From contig CM106586.1 in the NCBI GenBank assembly GCA_048013815.1, positions 4,216,001 to 4,280,000 of the forward strand: DNA of 64,000 nt. The letters run 5' to 3'. The notes beneath the pieces are model-generated. The model saw nothing but the letters and a program-made list of their open reading frames with translations. It did not search any database and was not told the DNA's origin. Positions 35,245-46,488 of the stretch are shown here, one piece after another (position 1 is the stretch's first letter; each line of letters opens with the position of its first letter). The DNA comes from Setoptus koraiensis. Taxonomy: Eukaryota; Arthropoda. Made by a program: the position numbers and the translations under genes.

Positions 35245-35643
35245 ATGGAACAACGATATCAGCAAAACTTGGCCAACAATATGCCATTGCAAAATAACTC
35301 GCACCAAGATCAACCCATGGAAGTCAATCAAGGCAACCCACAAGAACAGCAAGCAGAACAGCAAGCTTGTGAAAATTACAATGACAGTGTTGTAGAAAAC
35401 GAAACCAGGAGTGATCTCGGCCCAAACACCGAGTCGCGCAATATTGACCTGGATCAGGCAGCCGATGATCTTACTATGATGATCAAAACGATGGCTAAAA
35501 CTAGCCAGACTTTGAAGAAGATCAAATTTGAGTCTCTCAGTACTTTGGTCAGTCTATACTCGAAGATTGACATACCCCTCCTAGTGATGGATACATTAGA
35601 GAAGGAAATGTTTGAAACTCTACCAAGAGTTGAAAATATATAA
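35245..35643 (+). CDS. small unknown protein, 132 residues
   Basis: I do not recognise this protein. The ATG at 35245 (GACGATGGA) follows in-frame codons without an earlier ATG. The N-terminal 70 residues are polar and Gln/Asn/Glu-rich (QQAEQQACENYNDS). The C-terminal 60 residues are predicted helical by eye: LDQAADDLTMMIKTMAKTSQ, then LKKIKFESLSTLVSLYSKID and LEKEMFETLP. A disordered start plus a helical end is typical of subunits of larger complexes, but I cannot name one. No intron is evident. AATAAA lies 64 bases past the stop. It is convergent with cytochrome c1, with 187 bp between stops. Confidence 0.65.
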   Translation: MEQRYQQNLANNMPLQNNSHQDQPMEVNQGNPQEQQAEQQACENYNDSVVENETRSDLGPNTESRNIDLDQAADDLTMMIKTMAKTSQTLKKIKFESLSTLVSLYSKIDIPLLVMDTLEKEMFETLPRVENI

Positions 35644-35706
35644 TTACGGAGTACGGACCAATAGCTCAAACTGGGGTCCCTGGGTCGAGCAAGTTAAAGA
35701 TATTCA

Positions 35707-35712
35707 AATAAA
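35707..35712 (+). terminator. polyadenylation signal of the small plus-strand gene
   Basis: A canonical AATAAA lies 64 bases past the stop at 35643. A minus-strand AATAAA at 35750-35755 serves the convergent cytochrome c1 gene about 75 bases past its stop, so the two 3' ends probably overlap. Confidence 0.75.
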
Positions 35713-35829
35713 ATGACAAACTTTTGTATTCACTAACAGGGTGTTTGATTTATTTGTTTGATGTAATGAACTATCTATCCGATTGCTTGTAGATTGAATC
35801 ATAACGATTTACAGGTTAACAGTTGTTCA

Positions 35830-36855
35830 TTAGTCCTTGGGTACTAAATTAGGCTTATATGAAATTTTTCTAGTCTTAATTGTGATCCACGTATGCCTCT
35901 TCCAATACCATGCTGCTGCAAGAAGAGGTATAATGATGGTGTAGAACTAAAATCGACAAAGTATTAGTATAAAGATTTACTTTCAGAACAGAAATGATCG
36001 GAAAAAGAATGCCTCTTTAGAGCCAAGACTTACTTTGATTGCCATCTTTTTACGATCCTCCAATTCTGGCATTGAGCACCAGGCCAAGAATGTAGTCACA
36101 TCTTTAGCCATTTGACTTGCTGTTGCTGGAGTTCCATCAGAATATTCTATCACTTCGTCGTAAAGTGCTTGTGCCATACTGATGTTTCCTCCTAAAAAGT
36201 ATGGATTAAAATGTTGACCCTCCTCCACCTTAACTCCTGCAGGAGGCTCTACATAACCAGTTAGAAGAGAAAATATATAATCCTGTGCACGAAAATGAAG
36301 ATAAAGATGGGTATAATCAGTTGATATAAATAATATGTTGTAATGATTATAGGAATGATGGAGATATTTTTTTCATCTGATACTCACTTCGCTTCCTTCA
36401 CGTGCCAATACAATGTAAGAAAGATCAGGTGGCAAAGCACCATTGTTAGCAGCTCTAGCTGCCTCTGGGTTTGCATATGGGCTAGGTACAACGTCCGATA
36501 ATTTGCCTGGCCTCATGAACATTTTACCTGTATCGTCAGGTCCATCTTGAATCAGAACTTCTGCAGCTTCTGCTTTGGCTTCATCTTCGGTCAGGAACAC
36601 ATTCACCATGTCTCTGTAGGGAATATATTGCAGACCATGGCAGGCCGCACATACTTGTTTGTATACTTCCCAGCCCCTTCTGATGCTAGCGTGGTCATAT
36701 GAGTTTAATCCCTTCTTGTGATACCAATCCATCTTTGGTGGGTGAGCTATCAATTCTGCTGCTTCAACGGGTTGACTGAGAGAGTAGACTAACCCAGCTC
36801 CTGAGCCCAAAAAAAGAAGTCTGCGGGCATTCTTAAATATCCGATTAACAATCAT
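35830..36855 (-). CDS. Cyt-c1: cytochrome c1, heme protein of respiratory complex III
   Basis: Cytochrome c1 passes electrons from the Rieske protein to cytochrome c in the mitochondrial inner membrane. Exons are complement(36388..36855), complement(36034..36282) and complement(35830..35946), all in phase 0, with GTGAGT and GTAAGT donors and CACAG and TTTTAG acceptors; 277 residues. The heme-binding CxxCH motif is CAACH at 69-73. [20 protein letters not shown] is a family block. REGSE joins [10 protein letters not shown] across intron 1. The axial methionine is in [14 protein letters not shown] (M192). [18 protein letters not shown] is conserved. One transmembrane helix (about 240-254) precedes the basic matrix tail [17 protein letters not shown]. 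The presequence is short, about 30 residues, so an upstream exon or alternative start is possible; an acceptor-like TTTTAG lies just before the ATG. Confidence 0.95.
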
Positions 36856-37664
36856 GGTAACTAAAAGTAAGCTAAGGTTTTGAGTTGTTTCCCAATATGT
36901 ATGTATAATTGTAATAATATTAATAATATGATTTTAACTAGATAAATAACATTAGACCATATAGTTCATGGATACAGGCAATTTATGCTAAATGTTTGCA
37001 GATGATTCTGAAGGACAGACACGGATAATACAATTCTCAATGGTTTGGTTTGCGAGCCAAACACACTAGCGCAAGAATGGCTCACAAGCGCACAGGATCA
37101 CGCTTGCTCTAGTGCAGCTATATGCTGGATTTCAGGTGACGGTCTGTCGGCACATAAACATCGGGAGCACAGTTTTTCCCCTATTTCTTAACGTGCATCG
37201 AATGGGATGCATTCAAATCAACGCTAAACATGCCACATGCGCTCACAACGGGGGCGCGCATTCCGCAAAATGATTCTGCACAGTTTGTACTTGATTTGTG
37301 GGAACGGACATTGTCAAGGGTACAAGGGTACCTTGTTTATCGAGATATAATCGGTTGGGTTGAATCACATGATACATTTAGGAAACTCTTTCATTTATAA
37401 TAATAACACATTGTCTATGTAATATATAAATCATTGTGAAATACATAGAGTCCAATGAATATACCGGACAAACTGAGTTTCGAACATTCGATTTATACTT
37501 CAGATTCCACCAGAATCTCAACAAACTATTGACCAAGAAGGATTGTCCACCCTGGATCGCGATCGATTTGTGTGTTTGAACCACTCTGATGACTAGAATT
37601 ACTACACTTGACCGAGACAAAAATACATCTAGACACATTCGGGAGTATTGAACCATTTCAGAAC
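36856..37664. promoter_or_regulatory. divergent promoter region of cytochrome c1 and UNC50
   Basis: The 809 bp between the two opposite start codons must hold both promoters. The middle part (37040-37300) is GC-richer than its flanks. No TATA box stands out. The GGGTAC motif is repeated twice near 37318-37329. No supported exon is present. Confidence 0.5.
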
Positions 37665-38447
37665 ATGTCTCGTCTATTGCCAGAGCCCATTCCGAGGACA
37701 TCGGCGAGGAAGTCGTCTTCGGGGCTCACATCACTTAACAAGTGGACAAAATTCGTGACCAGATTATTTCGATTCAATCAAATGGACTTTGAATTTGCCA
37801 CATGGCAAATGATATATTTATTCATATCGCCTCAGAAAGTATTCAAGAACTCAAGCTACAGGAAGCACACCAAAAATCAATACGCCAGAGACGATCCTGC
37901 CTTTCTCGTACTACTTGCCGGTTGGTTCATATTGAGTGCTGCAGCATTGAGCATCGTGCTACAATTGCATTTTGTCGGATTCATAAAGTTTATATTTTGG
38001 CTCATTCTTGTGGACTGCATAGCCATCGGACTTGTGGTAGCAACAATTTTTTGGTTTGTTACAAACAAATTCTTTAAACAGAAAAGCATCAATCAATTGC
38101 CAACCCAACAGGAGGATGTAGAGTGGGGCTATGCCTTCGATGTACATCTAAATGCCTTCTTCCCACCGCTCATAATACTCCACGTATTCCAGATGTTATT
38201 CTTCAATTACTTTATTAGCCAAGACTGGTTCTTGGCCAGATTGTTTGGCAATACACTCTGGCTAATATCGTCCATGTACTATTGTTACATTACCTATTTA
38301 GGTTACAATTCATTGCCATATTCAAAGAATACAAAATATATACTGTATGGCGCCGCACCCCTAGTATTAATCTATGTTATAACAATATTATCGGGCATCA
38401 ATATTATGAGAATGATTATGGATTTTTACAAGTACCGCGTATACTAG
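37665..38447 (+). CDS. unc-50: UNC50 membrane trafficking protein
   Basis: UNC-50 is a Golgi/ER multi-pass membrane protein (GMH1 in yeast), needed in worms for correct trafficking of nicotinic acetylcholine receptors. It is a single-exon ORF; the first ATG is at 37665 and gives MSRLLPEPIP, for 260 residues against 259 in human. Upstream in-frame codons without ATG are ignored. Family blocks are FRFNQMDFEFATWQMIYLF, SPQKVF, YARDDPAFLVLLAGWF, DVEWGYAFDVHLNAFFP and LPYSKNTKYILYG, ending FYKYRVY (human FYKYRVK). About five transmembrane helices can be seen (near 95-120, 125-150, 175-200, 210-230 and 235-255 by eye). AATAAA lies 36 bases past the stop. Confidence 0.96.
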   Translation: MSRLLPEPIPRTSARKSSSGLTSLNKWTKFVTRLFRFNQMDFEFATWQMIYLFISPQKVFKNSSYRKHTKNQYARDDPAFLVLLAGWFILSAAALSIVLQLHFVGFIKFIFWLILVDCIAIGLVVATIFWFVTNKFFKQKSINQLPTQQEDVEWGYAFDVHLNAFFPPLIILHVFQMLFFNYFISQDWFLARLFGNTLWLISSMYYCYITYLGYNSLPYSKNTKYILYGAAPLVLIYVITILSGINIMRMIMDFYKYRVY

Positions 38448-38482
38448 TCGTAATTACAATGAGAAACAAATATGAACTAAAA

Positions 38483-38488
38483 AATAAA
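38483..38488 (+). terminator. polyadenylation signal of UNC50
   Basis: A canonical AATAAA lies 36 bases past the UNC50 stop at 38447. Confidence 0.75.
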
Positions 38489-39290
38489 ACAACAATACAA
38501 AGTGCTTCATGGGTGTATCTGTCATCATGGTGTTAAAACTTTCTAGATAGAGATCAGAGATGCTCACTGACACCATGTTCGGCAACCGGCAATTAACTTG
38601 ATCTAGACAATACAAACAAGTACTTGTAATACTGAATATAGGTTGTTGTATTTAGGCGGTGTTGATTGATATATATAGGCTGATAATCTAGATAATCTCT
38701 CGATGAGCTGGCGAGATGAAAACTATGATAGCAGACAGTGGAAATGACGAATGCCTTCCCTCCGTCTACAAGATTACAAATTCACTGGGTAGCTTAACTT
38801 GGCTACTACCAATTATGACATTCTTGGTGCGACTCCTCAGCATCTATTCAATGTATAGTTTTGCAATGTTAGTACACATGAGATAAATCTAAACCATTAT
38901 GTGTAAATAGCAATAATAGCAATAATGACTAGTGTAATATTGCTACAGACGTTTAATAGTGGTTTTTCTCGCCATTATCGTTGGTTACGAAATAACTACT
39001 TGTGATAAAGCGTCATTTTTTATTGTCTTGTGAAATCGATTTTATTTTCACAAAACAAATTGCCATTATTAGTTTTCACAATCAAGCGAGCAGTTACTCA
39101 ATTCGGCCATCATTAAAAGACAAATAGAAATGAAACGGAAGTGTGTATATATACTACTCGTATGAAGTATATTTTATTCTGATAATAATAAATTTAAAAA
39201 AACGTTTAATTGTTTGACTAAAAAAAATCCTTTGAAAAGTTTCGTCAAAACTAACTAAAGTTTTAGGAGAAAATTTTGCAGCCTCAAACA
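38489..39290. other. intergenic region between UNC50 and the acyl-CoA synthetase-like gene
   Basis: AT-rich DNA that should contain the promoter and leader of the downstream gene. A 56-codon ATG-initiated frame at 38716-38886 is listed separately. Several A-rich and AATAAT tracts lie near 39180-39230. Confidence 0.45.
38716..38886 (+). CDS. possible small ORF with a hydrophobic segment, 56 residues
   Basis: An ATG-initiated 56-codon frame encodes a polar start (MKTMIADSGNDECLPSVYK) and then a hydrophobic stretch (LTWLLPIMTFLVRLLSIYSM) that could span a membrane. There is no family resemblance, and a frame of this size arises easily by chance in 800 bp. It is recorded as a candidate only. Confidence 0.15.
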   Translation: MKTMIADSGNDECLPSVYKITNSLGSLTWLLPIMTFLVRLLSIYSMYSFAMLVHMR

Positions 39291-41361
39291 ATGTCTACAG
39301 AGGACAAGCTATTCAGATCTAAGTTTCCCTATACTTCGCCTGACAAGAATGCCACTACTGCCTCGTACCTTTTGGAGTCCTTCGAGTATCATCATGATAG
39401 GACTTTAATAGTAGATTGTACAAGCAAACGAGAATGGACTGGCGAACAGTTGAAAGAGGCAACCCTCAGAGTGGCCTCTGGTCTGATGGACATGTGTCAC
39501 ATTAAGAAGGGTGACGTGATATATATGATGTGTCCTCATTCTGACCATGAGATCATTATGTGCTTCGGGGCCCAATTGACGGGTGCCACCGTTTTCGGAT
39601 CAACACCTCGAGATGGATACAGCGAACACAAGACAATGTGTGGCATCGTTAAGCCAACTGTTCTTGTTGCCAGTTACAGAATGCACCACGAAATGGTTCA
39701 ATTGGTAGAGGACATCGCAAAGATAACACCGGAACGAGAAAACAAGGCCAGGATAATCTGGATAGACACAATCGATAAGCCTCTAGCTGATGTCGATGAC
39801 TATAAGACGGCAATTTTCAGCAACAACAACAGTAACGACAACAACACCAGCAACAACAACAACAACAACTCGTCAGAGTATATCGAATTGATGCAACGTG
39901 ACAACGTGATTGTCTATTATGACGATCTGCTTAACTACAAACATTTACATTATGACCAGGTGAGAGATGTTCTCGAGAATCAGATAGATGCAGCCAAAGA
40001 TGCAGCCTTTCTGTTGCTGACGTCGGGTTCAACAGGTAAACCAAAGGTGGTGCATCAGACTCACCACACTGTAGTGGCGGCGGCATATGCCACTATGACG
40101 GCACCAAGAACAAAGGACAAGAGTAGAAATAAACGATTGAGTCAACTCAAGGAACAATTGCCCATTTCTGACAATGGTGACATTTGGTATCTGGACGAAA
40201 ATTCCATCGTAGCTGGTGATTTACCATTGGATCATGGCGCTGGTCAAGATGCAATGTTTGTATCGATACACAAGGGCTGTAAATTTGCCGTAATGCGCAG
40301 CTACGACACTGACATCTTCTGGGAGAATGTCTCTAACTACAAAATAACCGATTGTATGGCAAGCTCAACGTTTGCCCATAAGCTATTGTCGCGTTTCAAG
40401 ACACAATTAGACAAATGCAACAAATTTTATCAGGATCTCGACATAACTTCGTTTAGGACATTGATCTTTTGTGGCTCCCGTATCGGCTCAATAGAATTGT
40501 GCGAAGAGTTTATGCGAGATCATCCCCATTTAGCCATAATGCAGGGCTATGGGTGTACCGAGGCGGCTTACATATCGCTGCTCGTGCGAGGGTGGGTAGC
40601 AATCTAATTATATTGATGATATCGAAATGACGTAATGAGACGTAAGAGCCAGAGCCAGAAATTGTTAACTATTTTGTTTTTATGTCAATGCTTACACGTT
40701 ATTGTCATCATTTTGCTATAGGTACCACATTGGCCACTTAGACTCGGTGGGCTATCTCGCTCCAGGCGTCACAGCCAAAGTGGTGGACCCAGACACTGGC
40801 GAGGTATTGGGCAAGAACCAAATGGGTGAATTGTTCGTTAAAACTTCTGCTTGTTTCTTGAGATATTATGGCGATGCAAAGATGCTAGAGATCACCGAAT
40901 CGGTGTACGATAGCGATCGCTTCTACAAGACAGGCGACCAAGTGTATTTCGACGACGACGAGCGCCTCTATGTGATTGGTCGCTACAAGGACACACTGTT
41001 TTTAGATGAGGATTGGAAGATATTGCCCAAAGAATTAGAGGACATTGTAGAGCAGCATCCGCTAGTTGAGCATGCCTGTATAGTGGGCATGCCAGATCCT
41101 GAGTCGCCCTCTTCTCACGCCCCGAAAGCGTTTATAAAACTGGTGCCAGGGGTCAGGGGCTACTGTATTGAGCTGGGCGAGAGGCGCCCTGATGTGGGCC
41201 AGGGCGAGGTTGTAGTCAGCGACAAGGACATTTTTGATTTTATGACCACCAAGGTGGCTAAGCCTAAATATTTGCGAGGCGGTGTGAGATTTGTGGACGA
41301 ATGGCCCAGAAACGGCCTGTTGAACAAAATAGATCGTAAGCAGTTGCGATTGATGCCCTGA
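39291..41361 (+). CDS. AMP-binding acyl-CoA synthetase-like enzyme (ANL superfamily)
   Basis: Adenylate-forming enzymes activate a carboxylic acid with ATP to an acyl-AMP and usually then form the CoA thioester. Exons are 39291..40591 and 40722..41361 (GTGGGT donor, TATAG acceptor), 646 residues. The ATP phosphate-binding A3 motif is LLLTSGSTGKPKVV (241-254), A5 is GYGCTEA (419-425), A7 is YKTGD, and the hinge region reads GRYKDTL where GRxDDxI or GRxKDxI is usual. The catalytic C-terminal lysine is in RNGLLNKIDRKQL (K636). An Asn/Ser-rich insertion (about 177-195) sits between subdomains. I see no peroxisomal SKL signal (ending RLMP) and no clear N-terminal targeting peptide. The exact substrate (medium-chain, coumarate-like, luciferase-like) cannot be told from motifs. 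AATAAA is at 41508. Confidence 0.9.
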
Positions 41362-41507
41362 ACAATTGATCTCACCTGACGACAGTGAGCCTCAATCATT
41401 GAGACAAATAACAAGTTATATGAATATTCTAGACAATTCAAATGACAGCAATTATATACAGCCGTAATTGTTACAATTGCAGCATAACAAAAGAGCACTA
41501 ATATATC

Positions 41508-41513
41508 AATAAA
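41508..41513 (+). terminator. polyadenylation signal of the acyl-CoA synthetase-like gene
   Basis: A canonical AATAAA lies 147 bases past the stop. For the convergent GRK gene, TTTATT at 41698-41703 reads AATAAA on the minus strand, 46 bases past its stop. Confidence 0.7.
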
Positions 41514-41748
41514 TGGACCTCACTTTAGAATTGTTTACTTGAGAGAAAGAGATAGTTTATTTCCTATTGACAATTATCAATTCTGTTGTTGCCTCGAATA
41601 AAAGTATTCACATACATATCATGGGCCTGTCAGTACATCAACAGCATCGGCAGCATGTTGGGCGTCTGTCAACAATAATTTATATTTGTTGTTTGTGTTT
41701 ATTAGTATCATTGCTGCAAGATTGAATCAATGGTTGTTGTTGCTATAA

Positions 41749-44700
41749 CTATTCGTCTTTGGTTATCTCCTCCGTTGAAGGTGATTTATGAGCGGATATA
41801 TTTAATTTCTCATATTGTGTCACTAAATCTTGTTCACGTTGATAATTATTGCTTGTTATCCTCTTAGATGGATCAATCATAACCTCTTGTTGGCTCACCT
41901 GTGCCAGATTCTCCAAACTAACGGCCAACTTGATCTGTTGTTGTTGCTGCTGTTGTTGTTGCTGTTGCTGATCATTTTGAGGCTCATCGTCTTTTCTCGT
42001 GATGGCTTTAGAGCCGCCAGCGCCGCTAACTGCCGTTTGCAATGGTGTTTGTTGGTCTGGCCCCATTGTTGTTGTTGCCGCTGTTGTTGTTGTTGTAACA
42101 ACAACCTGTGGTTGCTGATCGTTGATACCACCGGTTGTCATAGGATCTATGTTGGCAGCCAGAATTTCGCTTGCCATACTGCCGCTACTGCTACTACTAC
42201 TACTACTACAACTGCTACTACTGCTACTACTGTGGTTGAGTTGCTTGCTTACAGTTACAGTTGTGCTGTCTTGCTGCGATGTCTTGCCTTTCACCGGCGT
42301 CTCTCTTTGCTCTTGGCCATTTCCGGTCGGTTTAGTTGTGACAGAGATTGATTTGTTGGCCTTTGTGTTGTCGCTGGAGGACTTTTTCTTCTTGTTGTCC
42401 TTGTCTGATTCATTAGCAGCAACATTGTCGTCTGTAGTAATGGTAGTGGCTTGCTTGTTGTCAATGGAAACAATATTGGTTGTTGCTGATTTGTTGTTAT
42501 TATCAATATTTTTGGCCGGTTCAAGCTGTTGGTTCAATGTGTCTTTATTATTAGCGCTACTGCCGCTACTGGCTGCCTGAACAGATGATGATAACGGCTG
42601 AGATTGCGGTTTTTGTTGTTGTGACGTCGCCTGACTGTTACTGTTGTTGTTGTTATTGTTGTTGTTGTTGTTGTGCTGATGTGCTGTTACAAAATTAGTG
42701 TTGGAACGGTGATGGTGACGATGGCCAGACGAGCGCTGCTGCGACTGATTGGACAGCGACAACTGACAGCTACTATCGGTGGTCAGTTGTTGCTGATTAG
42801 TTGGTTTGGTAACGGGAGTATTAATATTAGTGACTAGTGACTTTGACTGGGCAGCGCCGCCAGCAACCGGCTGACCGGTCGCTGACCCGCTGGCCTGATG
42901 ATGATGCGATCTGTGATGGTGTCCTCTATGCTGGTGTCTATGTTGATGTTTGTGCGATGTTGAGCTTGACGTTGTTTGTGAGCTCAGCGAAGCTGACGTG
43001 GTTGTCGTTGTCGTTGTCGGACAATTACTATTGCCGGCCAATTGAGTCGATGAGCCAACAACAGATCTCGAGCCACCAGTAGACGGGCTGTCACTGTAGG
43101 TGGTGCTGGTTGAGGGCGACGCAAAAGCGCCAGCCCGACTAGGGTTACTGGCAGCCTGTTGTTGTTGTTGCTGCTGTTGCTGTTTCTTTTGCTGCGACGA
43201 GGTGAGCTGTTCTTGGATGAGTTTCTGTTCTAGATTTGTGACGGCGCTATTGGCCTCCAATTGCAACTGCTGGCGTCGCTTTCCCAAATGTTTCAATGGT
43301 ATCTCGGTGCCGTATATTTTGGTGGCCTTTTCCGCCATAGTTGTGAGCATATCCAGGGACTCCTTGTGGGCCGCTTTGAGCGACACGTGCCACTCCTTGA
43401 GGCCGATTTCGTCCTTGATTATCACGAGATCAATCGTTATCAAACAAATTAGAGAGAGAGAGAGAGACAAATAGGTAAATTGTCAAATTAGCAAATTATC
43501 AAACTGAAATGACGATCAATTCAATATCAGCCACTGAACAAAACTCACCGAATTGGTAAAGACGTATTTGGAATGATTGTACATCTTGATGACAATGCAC
43601 TGTTCGTTTTTAATTTGAACATAATCATTGCACACCTCCTCTATCTGGTCCATAAATATAAGCTCCGGCTTACCGCTATCACTATACAATTCCAGCCTAT
43701 TTGGATATAAGCGCAAATATCTAGTTAGCCAAGTGGCTGTAAATGTGCCACCCAAACGCTTTACATAGCCATGCAATATACAATCGGACCATTCCTCCTC
43801 TTGGTAGCCCAATTTGTTTTTGTTTTTTCGTTTCATTTCCGCTTTGTCAGCCTCATGGTTTATATAATCAAATATAGTTTCCGCTATTTCGTGTTGCCAG
43901 CGTTCGCTAACAACAACGGGAAAATTTCTATAAAGCTCTTGATCGGCTTCAGTCAAATTAATATGCTTAGTGTCCTCCTCATCGAATGAGCCTATATCAA
44001 AGGCATCGGCCGCATTGACCTCACCGCGGGCGGGTATTAGGGGCGGCGGAAGCCGTTGCAAATAGACAACGCGCCAATCGATGCCACGAAAGAATGGATG
44101 ATTTTTGAGCTCGTTGGCGCCCTGGCCCCGGCATCCCAAGCGTTTGCTGACGTCACGTTGTAACAGGCCCACAAGCATGGATTTGAGTTCTGGCGAGAAC
44201 GAGTCAGGCATTTCGACCGCCTTCATGATGACGACCATGACGATTAATATTATATTAAAAATGGCCACCAACATGCACAATGTGCGTTCCGGGAATTAAA
44301 TGTCCGAATATGTCCGAATATATCCAGTCGTTGCAAGTGGGTCGTCGTCGGCGGTGGTTTAGGTTGACCAGTGCGACGTGATTGGGCCAGACCGTTGCGT
44401 TGGGCAAAGTTGCAAATTGAAACAACAACAACAACAACAATTTGTTAGATTAGATTGCGTTGGACACACAACTTATAATTGATTGGGTGGTATAAATTAA
44501 TAATTGATTACTGCTCGCGCTGCGCCCGAGAGGTTGGCCACGAGACAGGGGCCGGCACTCTCATAGATGACAGTTTTAATGCCAGCTCGGCGCCATTTGA
44601 TCATGATCAGAATAATGGTTGCAAATGGTTGGGCCACTGGCCACTTGCAGACACGACGTGATTATCTTGTTGTTGTAGTATTGAGATAATGTGATTCACA

Positions 44701-44939
44701 TACTAATAATGTCATAACAATAATGACATGATAATCACGTTAGATTGCTGCTGCTGCTGCTGCCACTGTTGGCAAACACACACAATCATCAGCAAGCGGC
44801 CTCATCGCAACACATCGGCTTCGGGCATCGGGCATCAAATGAGTGACAAGTGAAAAGCTGCAAAGTACTTACCATGGTCAAGGTCATTTTATCAATTTCG
44901 TGCTTATCTTTAGTCCGATGTTGACGGAATGGACTGTGT
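41749..44939 (-). CDS. Gprk1: GRK2/3-type G-protein-coupled receptor kinase, 3' exons only, with a very long tail
   Basis: GRK2/3 kinases phosphorylate active receptors and are recruited to membranes by Gbeta-gamma and lipids through a PH domain. Three coding exons are seen: complement(44873..44939), complement(43549..44220) and complement(41749..43413). The first ([20 protein letters not shown]) is in the kinase C-lobe and begins in phase 2, so upstream exons exist. The second has [12 protein letters not shown], the C-terminal extension [20 protein letters not shown], and the PH domain ([40 protein letters not shown]). The third completes the PH helix ([17 protein letters not shown]) and [19 protein letters not shown], then adds about 500 residues of Gln, Asn, Ser, Thr and His-rich sequence to the stop. 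Human GRK2 has only a few dozen residues after the PH domain. Exon junctions are phase 0 with consensus sites. No earlier exon (RH domain, kinase N-lobe) was found in 44.9-64 kb. Confidence 0.93.
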
Positions 44940-45095
44940 CTGTATTGTTTGCACATTGCATTGTTGTTCAAGTGGACAGGAGAGAGATGCGCATATTAGT
45001 GGTGATATACAGGTAGACAAAGGTAGAGAAAAGTGTTTATTCTCGCAGTTTGTGCCAGTCATTGGCTTAGTCATTCATTTTGCTAGCTCGTGGAG

Positions 45096-45136
45096 AATTG
45101 AATTCTTTGTCAAGCAGCTCGGCAAAGAATTCAATT
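45096..45136. repeat. perfect hairpin, 14-bp arms and 13-nt loop
   Basis: AATTGAATTCTTTG (45096-45109) and its exact reverse complement (45123-45136) flank 13 bases. Confidence 0.95.
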
Positions 45137-46112
45137 TTAACTTGTCGTACACATTTGCTGCCGTGGCTGACAGCAAATGCCGGCACAAGAAGAATGGTGT
45201 AGCTCGACACAGAACGACGGCCCATGGCGAGCGCCTCTATCCGACGATAGTGCAACTAATCTCAACTGAAGCATCGACCATTGGCAAAGGAATTGCTCTC
45301 TTGCAAATGGCTTTTGTTTAGCTCGCCAAAACCAGCGGCCAGATCAACCAGATTGCTGTCATTGAGCGCTGATTCACTTGCCAGTGTTGTGAAGGGACTC
45401 ATTTACATTATATTTATATTATGATTGGATGATTATGGCAAGCCTAATTGACGAGCTTGCCAGTTTACAATGTGTTCCGTATAGTGGCGCGTTTTAAAGC
45501 ATTTGACTGTGTGATTTTGTGACATTTTTCGCCAACGCTGACGATAGAGGCGCCACAGTGGGGTTCACACGGTGACAAATATCGATAGAAAGTGCACACC
45601 TTGTAACGAAAATGCCGGAAGAAATGGCACAAAGTGGCAGCGTTGAAGCGTTGAGTTTGTACCGGAACATTAGAGCAGTGGCGACGAAAGGAAATTATTT
45701 TTGGGGCGCGCGCGCGGGCGCCCATCGACGGACGCAACGGGCGACAGGCCGGCGATACACGATCTGACCATCTGATCCAATTCAATTCAATCCATCTATC
45801 TATGTAATTCTCCGAAGCGGCGGCTCTGTCACACGTGCGGGCCCATCAGCGCTGATCACCGCTGATCACCGCTGATAGGCTATCGGGGTGCGTGTTGCGA
45901 GCGAGCTAATTTAGCTTCAAGATTGATGATAATCCAACATGATAATGATATATTGTTATTAGCATAACAAGATAACATCTTTAATTAGAGCGCTATCCCT
46001 CAAGCGATCTACAGGCACAGGCCGTGTGCCTATGAATAGGATAGTGAGCTGCTATAAATACGATACAGCGAGCCGATAAACAAAACGGCTACTTGAATTA
46101 TCTTATCATCTG

Positions 46113-46180
46113 GTGTCGCTGGAATCGCTGGTATCGCTGGTATCGCTGGTATCGCTGGTATCGCTGGTATCGCTGGTATC
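46113..46180. repeat. 9-bp tandem array
   Basis: About seven copies of GGTATCGCT; the first copies read GGTGTCGCT and GGAATCGCT. The 9-bp period keeps all frames open and gives short repetitive frames that are not genes. Confidence 0.92.
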
Positions 46181-46488
46181 TAGTGTCTGGCGGACGCAGG
46201 CGGCCAGTGATGCGCCTCCGAAGGGCCCCAAATGCAAACGGAAGCACGCAAATCACAGCCGACACAAGCATGCTGATGATGGCGCCGGCGCCATCGGTGA
46301 GATGGGCCATTACAACATCATCATGATACTAGCGCCATAATAATGGTGCTATATTGTTGGCGCGGATCATTATTTCAAGTGACAGGCTAATAAGTTAGGC
46401 GTGGACAGTGTGTGAACAGGATTGAGGAGCAGCTTTTGTTAGCACAAGCACACACAATGCAAACAACAGAGCAACTATTCTGGGTATT

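Noticed and set aside
37378-37701. 107-residue minus-strand frame over the start of UNC50
   Set aside because: It overlaps the conserved UNC50 N-terminus antisense and has no splice or family support.
44680-44740. Possible microRNA-like fold in the GRK intron
   Set aside because: Pairing is limited to a 7-bp and a 6-bp segment in AT-rich DNA and is not better than expected.
44929-45321. 130-residue plus-strand open frame opposite the GRK exon
   Set aside because: It starts antisense to a true GRK exon and has no recognisable content; its composition follows the hairpin and flanking DNA.
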